Below, piece by piece: positions 46,863-58,397 of a stretch of 64,000 nt of DNA; position 1 is the first letter of the stretch, and each line of letters starts with the position of its first letter. Source of the stretch: Ectopseudomonas alcaliphila (GTDB lineage Bacteria > Pseudomonadota > Gammaproteobacteria > Pseudomonadales > Pseudomonadaceae); contig NZ_FNAE01000001.1 of NCBI RefSeq assembly GCF_900101755.1, forward strand, positions 248,001 through 312,000, in the 5' to 3' direction. The translations under genes and the position numbers were made by a program. The notes under the pieces were generated by a model. The model was not told the DNA's origin and did no database searches. It worked only from the letters and a program-made list of their open reading frames with translations.

Positions 46863-48947
46863 TCAGAAGTTCTGGGTCAGGCCGAACACGTACCGCCTGC
46901 CATCGAGGTTGTAGGCATAGTCATCGTCGGTGGTGACTTCCTTGTTGGTGACGTTGTACACGCCGAACTTCAGGCTGAGGTCCTTGGTCGGCCTGTACAC
47001 CAGACCGACGTCGGCAAAGGTATAGGACGGGTAGGTCACACCATTGGTGGAAGCACCACTGGTGCCGGTCTGCCAGCGCCCGGATGTTTCGCCCCGGTAA
47101 TTGAGCTGGGTCCAGAGGTTCAGCTTCTCCGTTGCTTGCAAGTCCAGCGAGACGTTGAACATGTGCTTGGCCATGTCGTTGAGCGGCTCGCCCTTGTACT
47201 GGCCGGTCTTCTGCTCCGTGCGGGTATAGGTGTAGCTGTGGCGATACATCAGGTTGTCGAGTAGCTGGTAATCCAGGGTGAACTCGACGCCACGGAGCTC
47301 TGCCTCGTCCACGTTTTCGTAGGCGGTGTAGCCGAACTGGTGCGCCGGGTAGGTGGCGCCGTTGTACACGCAGGGCACGTTCGGCTCGCAGACACGACCG
47401 GTGCGGTTGATCTTGTCCTTGTAGTCGGTCTGGTAGACGGTCAAGGTCGTGTTGAGACCCAGATCGACGTTCTCGTAGCCGATGCCGATCTCGCGATTGA
47501 GGCTGGTCTCCGGCGTCAACTCGGGGTTGCCGATGATGACGCCGCCCCTCGAGGTGGAGCCAAAATCGGTTGCGGCCTGACGCAGGCTAGGTGCCTTGTA
47601 ACCGGAGGTCACACCGCCCTTGAGGGTGAAGTTCTCGGTCAGGTGATAGACGGCATAGACCTTGGGACTGACTTCGCTGCCGAACGCCTCGTTGTCGTCA
47701 TAGCGGGCACTCAGGGTCAGCGACAGGTCGTCGGTCAGGCTCCAGTTGTCTTCCAGGAAGATCGAGTTCTGGTAGCGATCCATCTCCACTACGGCATCGG
47801 CAACCGCAACGACCGGCGGACGCAGTCCGCTGCTGGCACCGTCCTTGAGCTCCTCGTACTTGTGGGTCAGGCCACCGGTCAGCGCATGGGAGCCGAGGAA
47901 ATAGGTCGCCTGGGTGTTGGCCGTCAGCACGTTGTACTCGATGCCATTGCCGGTATTGGCGTTGACCCGGGTCGGGTTCTCCGAGGTGTCGTAGTTGACG
48001 TAGGTATCCAGCAGCAGGTTGTCGTAACGCCCTTCGTGGGTGATCGCGTAGGTCTTGAGGATCGACTCGTTGTAGCTCGGCTCATCGGCCACGTCGATGC
48101 TCTTACCCGGATTGGCCCAACGCCGTTGCAGCGCCTCGTTGTAGTTGAAGGTGACCAGGTTCTGCTCGTTGATGTTCCAGCCCAGCTTGCCGCCCAGGTT
48201 GCTTCTTCTGTACCTGGGGTCGGAGGCAGCGCTGTCGTCACCGCCGAGGAAATGGCTTTCGTCCTGGTGCAGGAATGAACCGTTGACCTGCAAGGCCAGC
48301 ACATCCTCGATCAGTGGCGCGTTGAGATAGGCGCTGGTCTGGTAACCGTCCTCGTTCACCTTGTTGGCGCTGTCGGCCAGGCTGTACTCGGTGGTGATGC
48401 TACCGGCGAACTCGTTGCGGATTTTCTTGGTGATGATGTTGATCACCCCGCCCATGGCATCGGAGCCATACAGGGACGACGCCGGGCCACGAATGACCTC
48501 GATGCGCTCGATCGCCTCGATGGGTGGCAGGAAGTTGATCGGTGTACCGTTCTGGGTACCGTTGAGGCCGAAGGCGTCGTTGCCCTGCATCGGCCGACCA
48601 TCGATCAGAAACAGCGTATAGCCGGAGGTCATGCCACGGATCTGGATCGAGCGCTCCACACCACCACCGGCAATCTGCACACCTGCCACATTCTTCAGCG
48701 CGTCGGTCACATCGGTATAGGAGCGCTTCTTCAGCTCTTCTGCGGAGATGACCGTAATGGCGGCGGGAGCGTCCTTGACGCTTTGCTCGAAGCCCGTGGC
48801 GGTGACGACCACCGCTCCGAGTTCCAGTTGCCTGGACTTCTCGTCGGCAGCAACCGAGCAGGCCAGCGAAGCCAGCGCGACTGCCAATAGGGTTTTCTTG
48901 AATCGAGGCCGAGACGATGCAACGAGACGTCGCGGGTTCAGTGACAT
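46863..48947 (-). CDS. pirA: TonB-dependent siderophore receptor, PirA/FepA/CirA type
   Basis: ATG at 48947 with GGGAG gives 694 residues. A signal peptide (about 1-34) is followed by the TonB-box region (LGAVVVTATGFEQ), the plug with VDLTDALKNV-like sequence, IRGMTSGYTLFLIDGRPMQGND and SSLYGSDAMGGVINIITKK, and the barrel ending QNF. The type resembles catecholate receptors. Position next to pirS/pirR-like genes and synteny suggest PirA, a ferric-enterobactin and catecholate receptor in P. aeruginosa. Substrate specificity is inferred. Confidence 0.88.
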   Translation of the reverse strand: MSLNPRRLVASSRPRFKKTLLAVALASLACSVAADEKSRQLELGAVVVTATGFEQSVKDAPAAITVISAEELKKRSYTDVTDALKNVAGVQIAGGGVERSIQIRGMTSGYTLFLIDGRPMQGNDAFGLNGTQNGTPINFLPPIEAIERIEVIRGPASSLYGSDAMGGVINIITKKIRNEFAGSITTEYSLADSANKVNEDGYQTSAYLNAPLIEDVLALQVNGSFLHQDESHFLGGDDSAASDPRYRRSNLGGKLGWNINEQNLVTFNYNEALQRRWANPGKSIDVADEPSYNESILKTYAITHEGRYDNLLLDTYVNYDTSENPTRVNANTGNGIEYNVLTANTQATYFLGSHALTGGLTHKYEELKDGASSGLRPPVVAVADAVVEMDRYQNSIFLEDNWSLTDDLSLTLSARYDDNEAFGSEVSPKVYAVYHLTENFTLKGGVTSGYKAPSLRQAATDFGSTSRGGVIIGNPELTPETSLNREIGIGYENVDLGLNTTLTVYQTDYKDKINRTGRVCEPNVPCVYNGATYPAHQFGYTAYENVDEAELRGVEFTLDYQLLDNLMYRHSYTYTRTEQKTGQYKGEPLNDMAKHMFNVSLDLQATEKLNLWTQLNYRGETSGRWQTGTSGASTNGVTYPSYTFADVGLVYRPTKDLSLKFGVYNVTNKEVTTDDDYAYNLDGRRYVFGLTQNF

Positions 48948-49278
48948 GTGGATTGCTCCCAGTGATCGAGGTGAATCGAGTTGTCGGCTTGTTTCCAGCG
49001 ACCGTCCTGCACAGGAACTCGAACCCTGCACTCCCCCGGACATAGGCTTCGCTGGCTGACCCATTCCGCAACATCGGCGGCATGCTCCGCCGTGGTCAGC
49101 GGAAGCAGCCTGCATGCAATGGTCGAAACCAATCGAAAGGGCCGTGGCAAAGCCTCGGATGGACAACACGCCATCGAGAGCGAGCACCAGGAAAAAAGAA
49201 GCGCCACTACTTGCCGGCCCTGTCGGGTCAGACACAAATAGTAAGAATTTACATTTGAGAGTAAATCTAATTTACGAA
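48948..49278. other. Upstream region of the receptor gene
   Basis: About 330 bases without a supported gene; the reading frame of the receptor stays open through most of it, but nothing resembles a signal peptide there. The part next to the kinase gene is A+T-rich and holds two GTAA...TTAC motifs listed separately. A classical Fur box is not visible. Confidence 0.6.
49241..49275. promoter_or_regulatory. Paired GTAA-TTAC palindromes upstream of the receptor gene
   Basis: GTAAGAATTTAC (49241-49252) and the perfect inverted repeat GTAAATCTAATTTAC (49261-49275) lie close together about 300 bases before the receptor start, in an A+T-rich island. TTTAC-type direct repeats are common in sites of OmpR-type regulators, so this may be a site of the adjacent PirR-like regulator. 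Confidence 0.4.
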
Positions 49279-50616
49279 CTATACACTTTGCAGGCGGAGC
49301 TTAAGCCGCAGCCCAGGCGCGGCATTCTCTGCCCACAGATAACCGCCCTGAGTCGCGATCATGCTGCGCGCAATGGCCAGCCCCAGGCCGAAGCCATCAC
49401 CACCCGGACGGGCAGCGCTGAGCCGGGTGAAGGGACGGAAGATGGTCTCAAGCTCGCTCTCGGCGACACCCGGCCCCTGGTCCTCGATCCATAACAGCCA
49501 TTGGTCCCCTTCGCGCTGTCCGGCCAGGCGCACCACTGCGCCTTCCGGCGAGTGGCGAATGGCATTGCGCAGGATGTTTTCCAGCGCCTGCGCCAGACCG
49601 TTGAGATTGCCCAGCACCCGGCAGTCGGCCGGCAGCTCGCAGGGCATACGCTCGATCGGCCAGCCCGTCTCGAAGCCGGCGTTCTCCCGCAGCACATCCC
49701 AGAGCCTGACGATATCCACTTCTTCCAGCGGCAAGCTGGGTCTTTCGGTGTCCAGCCAGACCAGCTCCAAGGCATCGCCGACCAGCTTTTCCATTTCCTC
49801 GACTTCACGGGCCAGACGCTGACGCAGGGCCTCGACGTCCTGTTCGCTCTCCCCTGCCACGCGCAAGCGGGCCAACGGCGTGCGCAGTTCGTGGGACAGG
49901 TCGCGCAGCAGCTGGCGCTGGAACATCACGGTGCCCTGCAGGCGTTCGGCCATATGATCGAAGGTTCGCGCCAGCTCGCCCAACTCGTCTTTGCGCCGTG
50001 TCACCTGCGGCCCGAGCCGGGCAGACAGGTCGCCAGCGCTGAGCGCGGCGGCCTGACGCCTGAGAATCGCCAGCGGCGCGATCAGCAGGCGGTAGAGCAG
50101 AACGGCCACGACGACCGCCAGAATGGCCGGCAGCACGCGCTGCAGCAGCAACTCCCACAGCTCGTTGTACTTGCGCGGGTTCAAACGCTGCGGCAACTCC
50201 ATGACCAACCGGGCATTGCCGTCGTTGAAAGGAATGTAAAAAGTCGGCGTGCCACCTGGTCGTCCGACCGGGAAATCCAACCTGCGCACGAAATCAAGGC
50301 GCTGCGCCTGCTCGGCCGTCAAGGCTTGCGAGGACAGCGAAGCCTTGTGCTCATCGACCACCACAGCCCAGATCTGCTCACGCTCCTGCAGCCGCTGCAG
50401 GAAGGTATCGACGCCAGGTGCGCCCTCCTCGCGCCACGTCGCTTCCGCCTCCTGGGCATAGCCTTTGAGCGTCTGCCTGGTGGATTCGGGCAGATAGGAG
50501 GTCGCATCGATCAACTCGCGGCCCACATCCACATGCAAGCTGACCAGCAGCAGGCAGAACAGCGCCAATGCTCCGGCCAGCCGCCACAGCAGTGAGTGCC
50601 GCCCCGGCAGGTTCAT
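49279..50616 (-). CDS. pirS: Sensor histidine kinase, PirS-like
   Basis: The 445-residue protein has membrane helices at about 9-27 and 160-180 around a periplasmic domain of about 130 residues, a HAMP region, H242 in RDLSHELRTPLARLRV, and N- and G-boxes (ALENILRNAIRHS, EDQGPGV, GFGLGLAIARSM). Its ATG overlaps the regulator stop (ATGA). Next to the receptor gene it should sense a ferric siderophore signal; in P. aeruginosa PirRS controls pirA. Confidence 0.87.
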   Translation of the reverse strand: MNLPGRHSLLWRLAGALALFCLLLVSLHVDVGRELIDATSYLPESTRQTLKGYAQEAEATWREEGAPGVDTFLQRLQEREQIWAVVVDEHKASLSSQALTAEQAQRLDFVRRLDFPVGRPGGTPTFYIPFNDGNARLVMELPQRLNPRKYNELWELLLQRVLPAILAVVVAVLLYRLLIAPLAILRRQAAALSAGDLSARLGPQVTRRKDELGELARTFDHMAERLQGTVMFQRQLLRDLSHELRTPLARLRVAGESEQDVEALRQRLAREVEEMEKLVGDALELVWLDTERPSLPLEEVDIVRLWDVLRENAGFETGWPIERMPCELPADCRVLGNLNGLAQALENILRNAIRHSPEGAVVRLAGQREGDQWLLWIEDQGPGVAESELETIFRPFTRLSAARPGGDGFGLGLAIARSMIATQGGYLWAENAAPGLRLKLRLQSV

Positions 50617-51323
50617 GCCCCGGCCTGCGTCAGGATATAGCCCTTGCCCCAGACGGTATCGACACGCGTCGCCTCATAGCCGACGGCCTGCAACTTGCGC
50701 CGAATGTGGCTGACGTGCATGTCCAGGCTACGGTCGTGCTGGGCGTAGGCGCGGCGCAGCGCCTGCTGATAAAGGAAGGGCTTGCTCAACGCCTCGTCCC
50801 GGTGCCGCCAGAGCAGCTCCAGCACCCGGTATTCGCTGGGCGTCAGGCCGACCCAGGTGCCACGAAAAACCACATCGCAACGCCCCTCGTCGAACTGCAA
50901 GCCGTTGCCCTCCGCACTCGACTGCGGCTCGCGACGTTCATAGGCAACACGCCGCAGAATCGCATCCACTCGAACGCTCAGTTCGCCGAGACTGAAGGGC
51001 TTGGGCAGATAATCGTCGGCGCCCTGACTGAAACCGGCGATGCGATTCTGCTCATCGCCCAGCGCGGACATCAGCAGAACCGGCACGCTGCAGCGCTGGC
51101 GCAATTGCTGCAGCGCCACCAGGCCGTTGGTGCCGGGCAGCAGGATATCCATCAGGATCAGATCGAAATCCTCGTTCTCAGCCAAGCGCAACCCATCGCT
51201 ACCGTCATGACTGAGGGTCACGTCGAAGCCACGGGCCATCAGGTGAGACTGCAGGTGACTGGCAAGCAGAGGGTCGTCCTCGACGGCGAGGATCCGGGCT
51301 GGAGAAGCAGAGCTGGCATTCAT
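50613..51323 (-). CDS. pirR: OmpR-family response regulator, PirR-like
   Basis: ATG at 51323 gives 236 residues. The receiver has EDD at 15-17, phospho-acceptor D59 (LILMDILLPG) and the conserved lysine in DDYLPKPF. The C-terminal winged helix has LTPSEYRVLELLWRH and LDMHVSHIRRKLQ. A Fur-like site lies about 30 bases upstream. It is divergent from gacS. Confidence 0.88.
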   Translation of the reverse strand: MNASSASPARILAVEDDPLLASHLQSHLMARGFDVTLSHDGSDGLRLAENEDFDLILMDILLPGTNGLVALQQLRQRCSVPVLLMSALGDEQNRIAGFSQGADDYLPKPFSLGELSVRVDAILRRVAYERREPQSSAEGNGLQFDEGRCDVVFRGTWVGLTPSEYRVLELLWRHRDEALSKPFLYQQALRRAYAQHDRSLDMHVSHIRRKLQAVGYEATRVDTVWGKGYILTQAGA

Positions 51324-51343
51324 GAAGAGAAACCGAACAGGCA

Positions 51344-51362
51344 GAATGAGAACAATTCTACC
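51344..51362. promoter_or_regulatory. Fur-box-like site upstream of pirR
   Basis: The sequence GAATGAGAACAATTCTACC resembles the Pseudomonas Fur consensus (AATGAGAATNATT core) with a few differences. It lies between pirR and gacS, and iron repression of pirRS would be expected. Confidence 0.5.
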
Positions 51363-51442
51363 TATTAAACGACAATCGCTCATCTACAGATTCCGCCGCG
51401 CTGAATCGCTACACTGCCCAGATGTCATTAAGGAGGAACGTC

Positions 51443-54193
<2,751 letters not shown>

Positions 54194-54202
54194 GGACCTG
54201 CC

Positions 54203-55198
54203 ATGCGTATCTGCCTGTTCAGCAGCAAAACCTACGACCGCGACTCTTTCCTGGCGGCCAACGGCTCGTCCGATTGGCACCTGCAGTTTCATGAAGCGCG
54301 CCTGACCCGCGACAGCGTAGCACTGGCCACAGGCAACGACGTGGTCTGCGCCTTCATCAACGACGACCTGTCGGCAGCGGTGCTCGAACAATTGGCGGCC
54401 GGCGGCACGCGTCTGATCGCCTTGCGCTCGGCCGGCTACAACCATGTCGACCTGGCAGCGGCGCAGCGCCTCGGCCTGCCAGTGGTGCGAGTACCGGCCT
54501 ATTCACCGCATGCCGTGGCCGAACACGCCGTGGCCCTGGTGCTGGCCCTCAACAGGCGCATCCACCGCGCGTTCAACCGCACGCGCGAGGGTGATTTTTC
54601 CCTGCATGGCCTGACCGGCTTCGACTTGCATGGCAAGACCGTCGGCGTGGTCGGAGGTGGCAAGATCGGCCAGGTATTCGCCCGCATCATGCACGGCTTC
54701 GGCTGCCAGGTGCTGATCTACGATCCGTTCCCGCTGACCGGGCTCGGTGAGCTCGGCGCACGACAGGCATCACTCGAAGAGGTGATCGCCAGCAGCGACA
54801 TCCTCAGCCTGCACTGCCCGCTGACCGACGACAGCTACCACCTGATAGATGCCGCACGTCTGGCTCAGATGAAACGTGGCGCGATGCTGATCAACACAGG
54901 CCGCGGCGCGCTGGTCGACGCGCCGGTCCTGATCAAGGCCCTGAAAAGCGGCCAGCTCGGCTATCTGGGCCTGGATGTCTACGAGGAAGAGTCGGAGCTG
55001 TTCTTCGAGGATCACTCCGACCTGCCACTGCAGGACGACACCCTGGCCCGCCTGCTGAGTTTTCCCAACGTCATCGTTACCGCGCACCAGGCCTTTCTCA
55101 CCCACGAGGCGCTCGACGCCATCGCCCGCACCACCCTGGACAACATCGCTGCCTGGCTCGCCGGCCAGCCGAGCAATGAGGTCAAGGCCGGCGCGTGA
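54203..55198 (+). CDS. ldhA: D-lactate dehydrogenase, fermentative (NAD)
   Basis: The 331-residue protein has GVVGGGKIGQVFARI (about 147-161), R234 region INTGRGALVD, E263 region DVYEEESELFFED, and H295 region VTAHQAFLT, matching the LdhA group, including the long acidic loop. It starts nine bases after gacS ends. It reduces pyruvate to D-lactate. Confidence 0.95.
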   Translation: MRICLFSSKTYDRDSFLAANGSSDWHLQFHEARLTRDSVALATGNDVVCAFINDDLSAAVLEQLAAGGTRLIALRSAGYNHVDLAAAQRLGLPVVRVPAYSPHAVAEHAVALVLALNRRIHRAFNRTREGDFSLHGLTGFDLHGKTVGVVGGGKIGQVFARIMHGFGCQVLIYDPFPLTGLGELGARQASLEEVIASSDILSLHCPLTDDSYHLIDAARLAQMKRGAMLINTGRGALVDAPVLIKALKSGQLGYLGLDVYEEESELFFEDHSDLPLQDDTLARLLSFPNVIVTAHQAFLTHEALDAIARTTLDNIAAWLAGQPSNEVKAGA

Positions 55199-55225
55199 TA
55201 GCATGCCGGCTGATCTGGAGGACCC

Positions 55226-55657
55226 ATGGCCGAACACGATTTCCGTTATTCCCTGCTCAACCCGCAACACACCCTTACCGAGTGCCGCGCACTGGCGCCG
55301 GGCCGCTACCAGGTCACCGGCAACGGCGGTTTTATCCAGGCCAATGACGTGCTGCTGGTCACTCTCAAGGGCAGCCGCGACCTGCACATGCGCCTGGAGG
55401 TGGAGAAGGTTCGCCACCTGATCAACCCGCCCGGCCAATGGCTGGCCGTATGCAAGGGCCCGCAGTTCAAGGAGCTGGCCATTCATAACTGGCAAGTGAA
55501 CTGCGACAGCTGCGGCAAGCAGCTTGATTTCGAATTCGCCGTCGACGCCGCCTTGGGCAAAACCGCACAAGCCCCGGCCGCCGAGGCACGTATCACCGAA
55601 CTGGGCTGGCGCAACGACGCCGGCCGCCATTTGTGCCGCACCTGCCAGGAGGCCTGA
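55226..55657 (+). CDS. Uncharacterised protein with two CxxC pairs (zinc-ribbon-like)
   Basis: The 143-residue protein has a beta-rich N-terminal half (ALAPGRYQVTGNGGFIQANDVLLVTLKGS) and two CxxC pairs, C93/C96 (NCDSCGKQL) and C137/C140 (HLCRTCQEA), that could hold one zinc. I do not know its function. It is part of a run ldhA, this gene, META lipoprotein that I recall from other pseudomonads. Confidence 0.85.
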   Translation: MAEHDFRYSLLNPQHTLTECRALAPGRYQVTGNGGFIQANDVLLVTLKGSRDLHMRLEVEKVRHLINPPGQWLAVCKGPQFKELAIHNWQVNCDSCGKQLDFEFAVDAALGKTAQAPAAEARITELGWRNDAGRHLCRTCQEA

Positions 55658-55661
55658 CACC

Positions 55662-56060
55662 ATGTACCGCGCCCTGCCCCTCGCCCTGCTCGCCGCCACT
55701 TTGGCCGGCTGCGCCAGCGACGCACCGCAGCTGGAAACCGAACGCAGCTACCAAGTGGAATGGATCGGCGAAAGCCCGCTGATCGACCGCAGCCACCTGA
55801 CCGTCACGTTTGCCGCTGACGGTCGTGCTCACGGGCACGCCGGCTGCAACCACTGGTTCGCCGGCTACACGTTAAAGGGTGATGCCGTCCGTTTCGAAGC
55901 CCCGGGCAGCACCCGCAAGATGTGCGCGCCCTCACTGATGGAGCAGGAGCAGCGCTTCCTCGCGGCATTGACTGAAGTGCAACGCTGGGACTTCAACGAC
56001 ATCGGCCAGCTGCAACTGTGGCCTGTCACCGGCAAGCCGATCCGCCTCTGGCCGCAATGA
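55662..56060 (+). CDS. META-domain lipoprotein
   Basis: ATG at 55662 with AGGAGG upstream gives 132 residues. The lipobox is ATLAGCASD. The META (HslJ-like) domain shows VTFAADGRAHGHAGCNHWFAGYTL and a later MCAPSLMEQEQRFLAAL. Members are envelope proteins of uncertain role. It follows the previous gene by four bases and is probably co-transcribed. Confidence 0.9.
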   Translation: MYRALPLALLAATLAGCASDAPQLETERSYQVEWIGESPLIDRSHLTVTFAADGRAHGHAGCNHWFAGYTLKGDAVRFEAPGSTRKMCAPSLMEQEQRFLAALTEVQRWDFNDIGQLQLWPVTGKPIRLWPQ

Positions 56061-56079
56061 TCGAGTCGTGAAGGTACTC

Positions 56080-56140
56080 CGTGGGAGGCGCTTCAGCGGC
56101 GCTACATTTATTGATGATCGCGGCTAACGCCCCTCCCACA
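56080..56140. repeat. REP-type inverted pair
   Basis: GTGGGAGGCGCTTCAGCGGCG (in two parts from 56081) and, on the other strand, TGTGGGAGGGGCGTTAGCCG from 56140 form an imperfect pair between convergent genes (META lipoprotein and dinB). The form is that of a common Pseudomonas REP family. Confidence 0.8.
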
Positions 56141-56147
56141 ACGGCAA

Positions 56148-57200
56148 CTACGCGAACAGATCGAGCTGCTCCTGCCGCCCGCGCAGATCGTGCAACCTGA
56201 CGCCCACACCGAGCAACCGCACCGGCTTGTTGCCACGGGCGAATGCGTTGCTCAGCAATAGCCGGTAGCTTTCCAGATCCCGACTGGCCCCCGCCTGCTC
56301 CAGAGTGGTCTGGGTGAAATCGTGGAACTTGACCTTGACGAAGGGCTTGTCCGGTCGATAGCTGGCGTCCAAACGCTGCAGGCGACCGTTCATCTCCTCG
56401 AGCAGCGCCGGCAGTTTGCCCAGACAGGTATCCAGGTCCGGCAGGTCCTGATCGTAGGTGTGCTCCACACTCAAAGACTGGCGACGGCTGTCCACCTGCA
56501 CGGCGCGCTCGTCAATGCCGTGGGCCAGCCGCCACAAGCGCTCGCCAAAACTGCCGAACTCACGCACCAGCACCAACTTGTTCCAGTCACGCAGATCCAG
56601 ACAGGTGCGGATGCCCAGGCGCGTCAGCTTGTCCGCCGTGACCTTGCCGACGCCATGCAGCTTGTTCACCGGCAACTCGGCCACGAAATCATCGACCTGA
56701 TCCGGGGTAATCACGAACAGCCCGTTGGGTTTACGCCAGTCGCTGGCGATCTTGGCCAGGAACTTGTTCGGCGCGACACCGGCCGACACGGTGATGTGCA
56801 GCTCCTGCGCCACACGACGGCGAATTTCCTGAGCGATGCGCGTGGCACTGCCGGCGAAATGCGGCGAGTCGCTGACATCCAGATACGCCTCGTCCAGCGA
56901 CAACGGCTCGATCAGATCGGTGAACTGGCGGAAGATGCCATGAATATCGCGCGACACCGAGCGGTACACCTCGAAGCGCGGCTTGACGATCAGCAGGTCC
57001 GGGCACAGCTTCAACGCATGCCGCGACGACATGGCCGAACGCACGCCATAGGCACGCGCCTCATAGTTGCAGGTAGCGATCACCCCACGCCGGTCCGCCG
57101 AACCGCCGACAGCCAGCGGCCGACTGGCCAGGCTCGGGTCGTCACGCATCTCGATGGCGGCATAGAAGCAGTCGCAGTCGACGTGGATTATCTTGCGCAC
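56148..57200 (-). CDS. dinB: DNA polymerase IV
   Basis: The 350-residue Y-family polymerase has HVDCDCFYAAIEMR (D8) and LSLDEAYLDVS (D103 and E104), the catalytic acids, and a helix-hairpin-helix region ELPVNKLHGVGKVTADKL. The C-terminus ends QEQLDLFA, a beta-clamp binding motif of the QxDLF type. It copies past DNA lesions. No LexA box was seen upstream. Confidence 0.96.
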   Translation of the reverse strand: MRKIIHVDCDCFYAAIEMRDDPSLASRPLAVGGSADRRGVIATCNYEARAYGVRSAMSSRHALKLCPDLLIVKPRFEVYRSVSRDIHGIFRQFTDLIEPLSLDEAYLDVSDSPHFAGSATRIAQEIRRRVAQELHITVSAGVAPNKFLAKIASDWRKPNGLFVITPDQVDDFVAELPVNKLHGVGKVTADKLTRLGIRTCLDLRDWNKLVLVREFGSFGERLWRLAHGIDERAVQVDSRRQSLSVEHTYDQDLPDLDTCLGKLPALLEEMNGRLQRLDASYRPDKPFVKVKFHDFTQTTLEQAGASRDLESYRLLLSNAFARGNKPVRLLGVGVRLHDLRGRQEQLDLFA

Positions 57201-57303
57201 AACACCCTCGGAAGCCTCGTCCAGCCTGGCCTGGAGCCAGGAAGTCTAACAGTTGTTTGACGCTAAGCACCTGAGTTGAAAACACTTTTCTTGAAAATAG
57301 CGG

Positions 57304-57331
57304 TTGACAGCCCAGCTTCTGGCTGTAGAAT
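57304..57331 (+). promoter_or_regulatory. Sigma-70 promoter of the first initiator tRNA
   Basis: TTGACA at 57304-57309 and TAGAAT at 57326-57331, spaced 16 bases, lie 14 bases before the tRNA. Confidence 0.8.
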
Positions 57332-57344
57332 GCCGACCCACAGA

Positions 57345-57421
<77 letters not shown>

Positions 57422-57430
57422 GCTTCACGA

Positions 57431-57458
57431 AAAGGCCACTCAATCGAGTGGCCTTTTT
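57431..57458 (+). terminator. Terminator after initiator tRNA copy 1
   Basis: A perfect 11-base-pair stem AAAGGCCACTC/GAGTGGCCTTT with a four-base loop and a T run. Confidence 0.92.
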
Positions 57459-57503
57459 GCTTTGATGGAAAATTAACTTTTTCGATCAAAAGAAACAAAT
57501 CGA

Positions 57504-57531
57504 TTGACAACATATTAAGTAAGCGTAGAAT
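57504..57531 (+). promoter_or_regulatory. Sigma-70 promoter of the second initiator tRNA
   Basis: TTGACA at 57504-57509 and TAGAAT at 57526-57531, spaced 16 bases. The -10 is the same as in copy 1 while the spacer differs. Confidence 0.8.
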
Positions 57532-57537
57532 TGCCGG

Positions 57538-57614
<77 letters not shown>

Positions 57615-57623
57615 CCTTCAGAT

Positions 57624-57651
57624 AAAGGCCACTCAATCGAGTGGCCTTTTT
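57624..57651 (+). terminator. Terminator after initiator tRNA copy 2
   Basis: The same 11-base-pair stem and loop as after copy 1, with a T run, so the duplication covered the terminator as well as the tRNA. Confidence 0.92.
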
Positions 57652-57751
57652 CGTTTCCGAGCGTTGATCTTCCTCAGTTTTCCTTAAGCCAAGCGCTCCT
57701 ATGCTTGACGTACCTGCCGCAGATGCAGGACATCGACCGAGGAAAGCTTGT

Positions 57752-58300
57752 ATGAATTGGAAAAACACCCCACCCCGCTATGGACGCCTCTCCATCGGCC
57801 TGCACTGGCTGATGCTGATCCTGATCGCGGCGGTTTACGCCTGTATCGAACTCAAGGGCAATTTCCCCAAGGGTAGCGATACCCGCGAACTGCTCAAGCA
57901 ATGGCACTTCATGCTCGGCCTGAGCGTCTTCGCACTGGTCTGGCTGCGCCTGCTGGCCCGCGCACTCAGCCCCACCCCAGCCATCGAGCCGCCGCTGCCG
58001 ACCTGGCAAGCCCTGCCTGCCAAACTGATGCACCTGGCACTCTATGCACTGATGATTGGCGCGCCGCTGGCCGGCTGGCTGATCCTCAGCGGCGCTGGCA
58101 AGCCCATCCCCTTCTTCGGCCTGGAGCTGCCCGCGCTGATCGGCCCGGACAAGGAACTGGCCGGACAGATCAAGGAACTGCACGAGTTGGCCGGCACCGC
58201 CGGTTACTGGCTGATCGGCCTACACGCCATTGCCGGCCTGTACCACCATTACGTGGCGCGCGATAACACCCTGACGCGCATGCTGCCGGGGCGTAATTGA
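57752..58300 (+). CDS. Cytochrome b561-family membrane protein
   Basis: ATG at 57752 gives 182 residues with four membrane helices. Haem-ligand histidines are visible in SIGLHWLMLILI, QWHFMLGLSV, LHELAGTAGYWLIGLHAIAGLYHHY. This is the CybB/YodB type that moves electrons from ubiquinol, possibly to superoxide. A prior in-frame start at 57701 is less likely. It is between the tRNAs and rimO. Confidence 0.92.
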   Translation: MNWKNTPPRYGRLSIGLHWLMLILIAAVYACIELKGNFPKGSDTRELLKQWHFMLGLSVFALVWLRLLARALSPTPAIEPPLPTWQALPAKLMHLALYALMIGAPLAGWLILSGAGKPIPFFGLELPALIGPDKELAGQIKELHELAGTAGYWLIGLHAIAGLYHHYVARDNTLTRMLPGRN

Positions 58301-58397
58301 GGTGAAGGCGCCTCTGGTCAAGCGCACGAAGCGCCGCTAGAATTGCGCACTTTTTGATCAGAGGCGCCACTCAGGCGCCCGTTAGAGGTTAGCCCGC

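Noticed and set aside
46863..49235. Extended 790-codon form of the receptor gene
   Set aside because: The extra 96 residues have no signal peptide or domain; ATG 48947 has a GGGAG site and is directly followed by a normal signal sequence.
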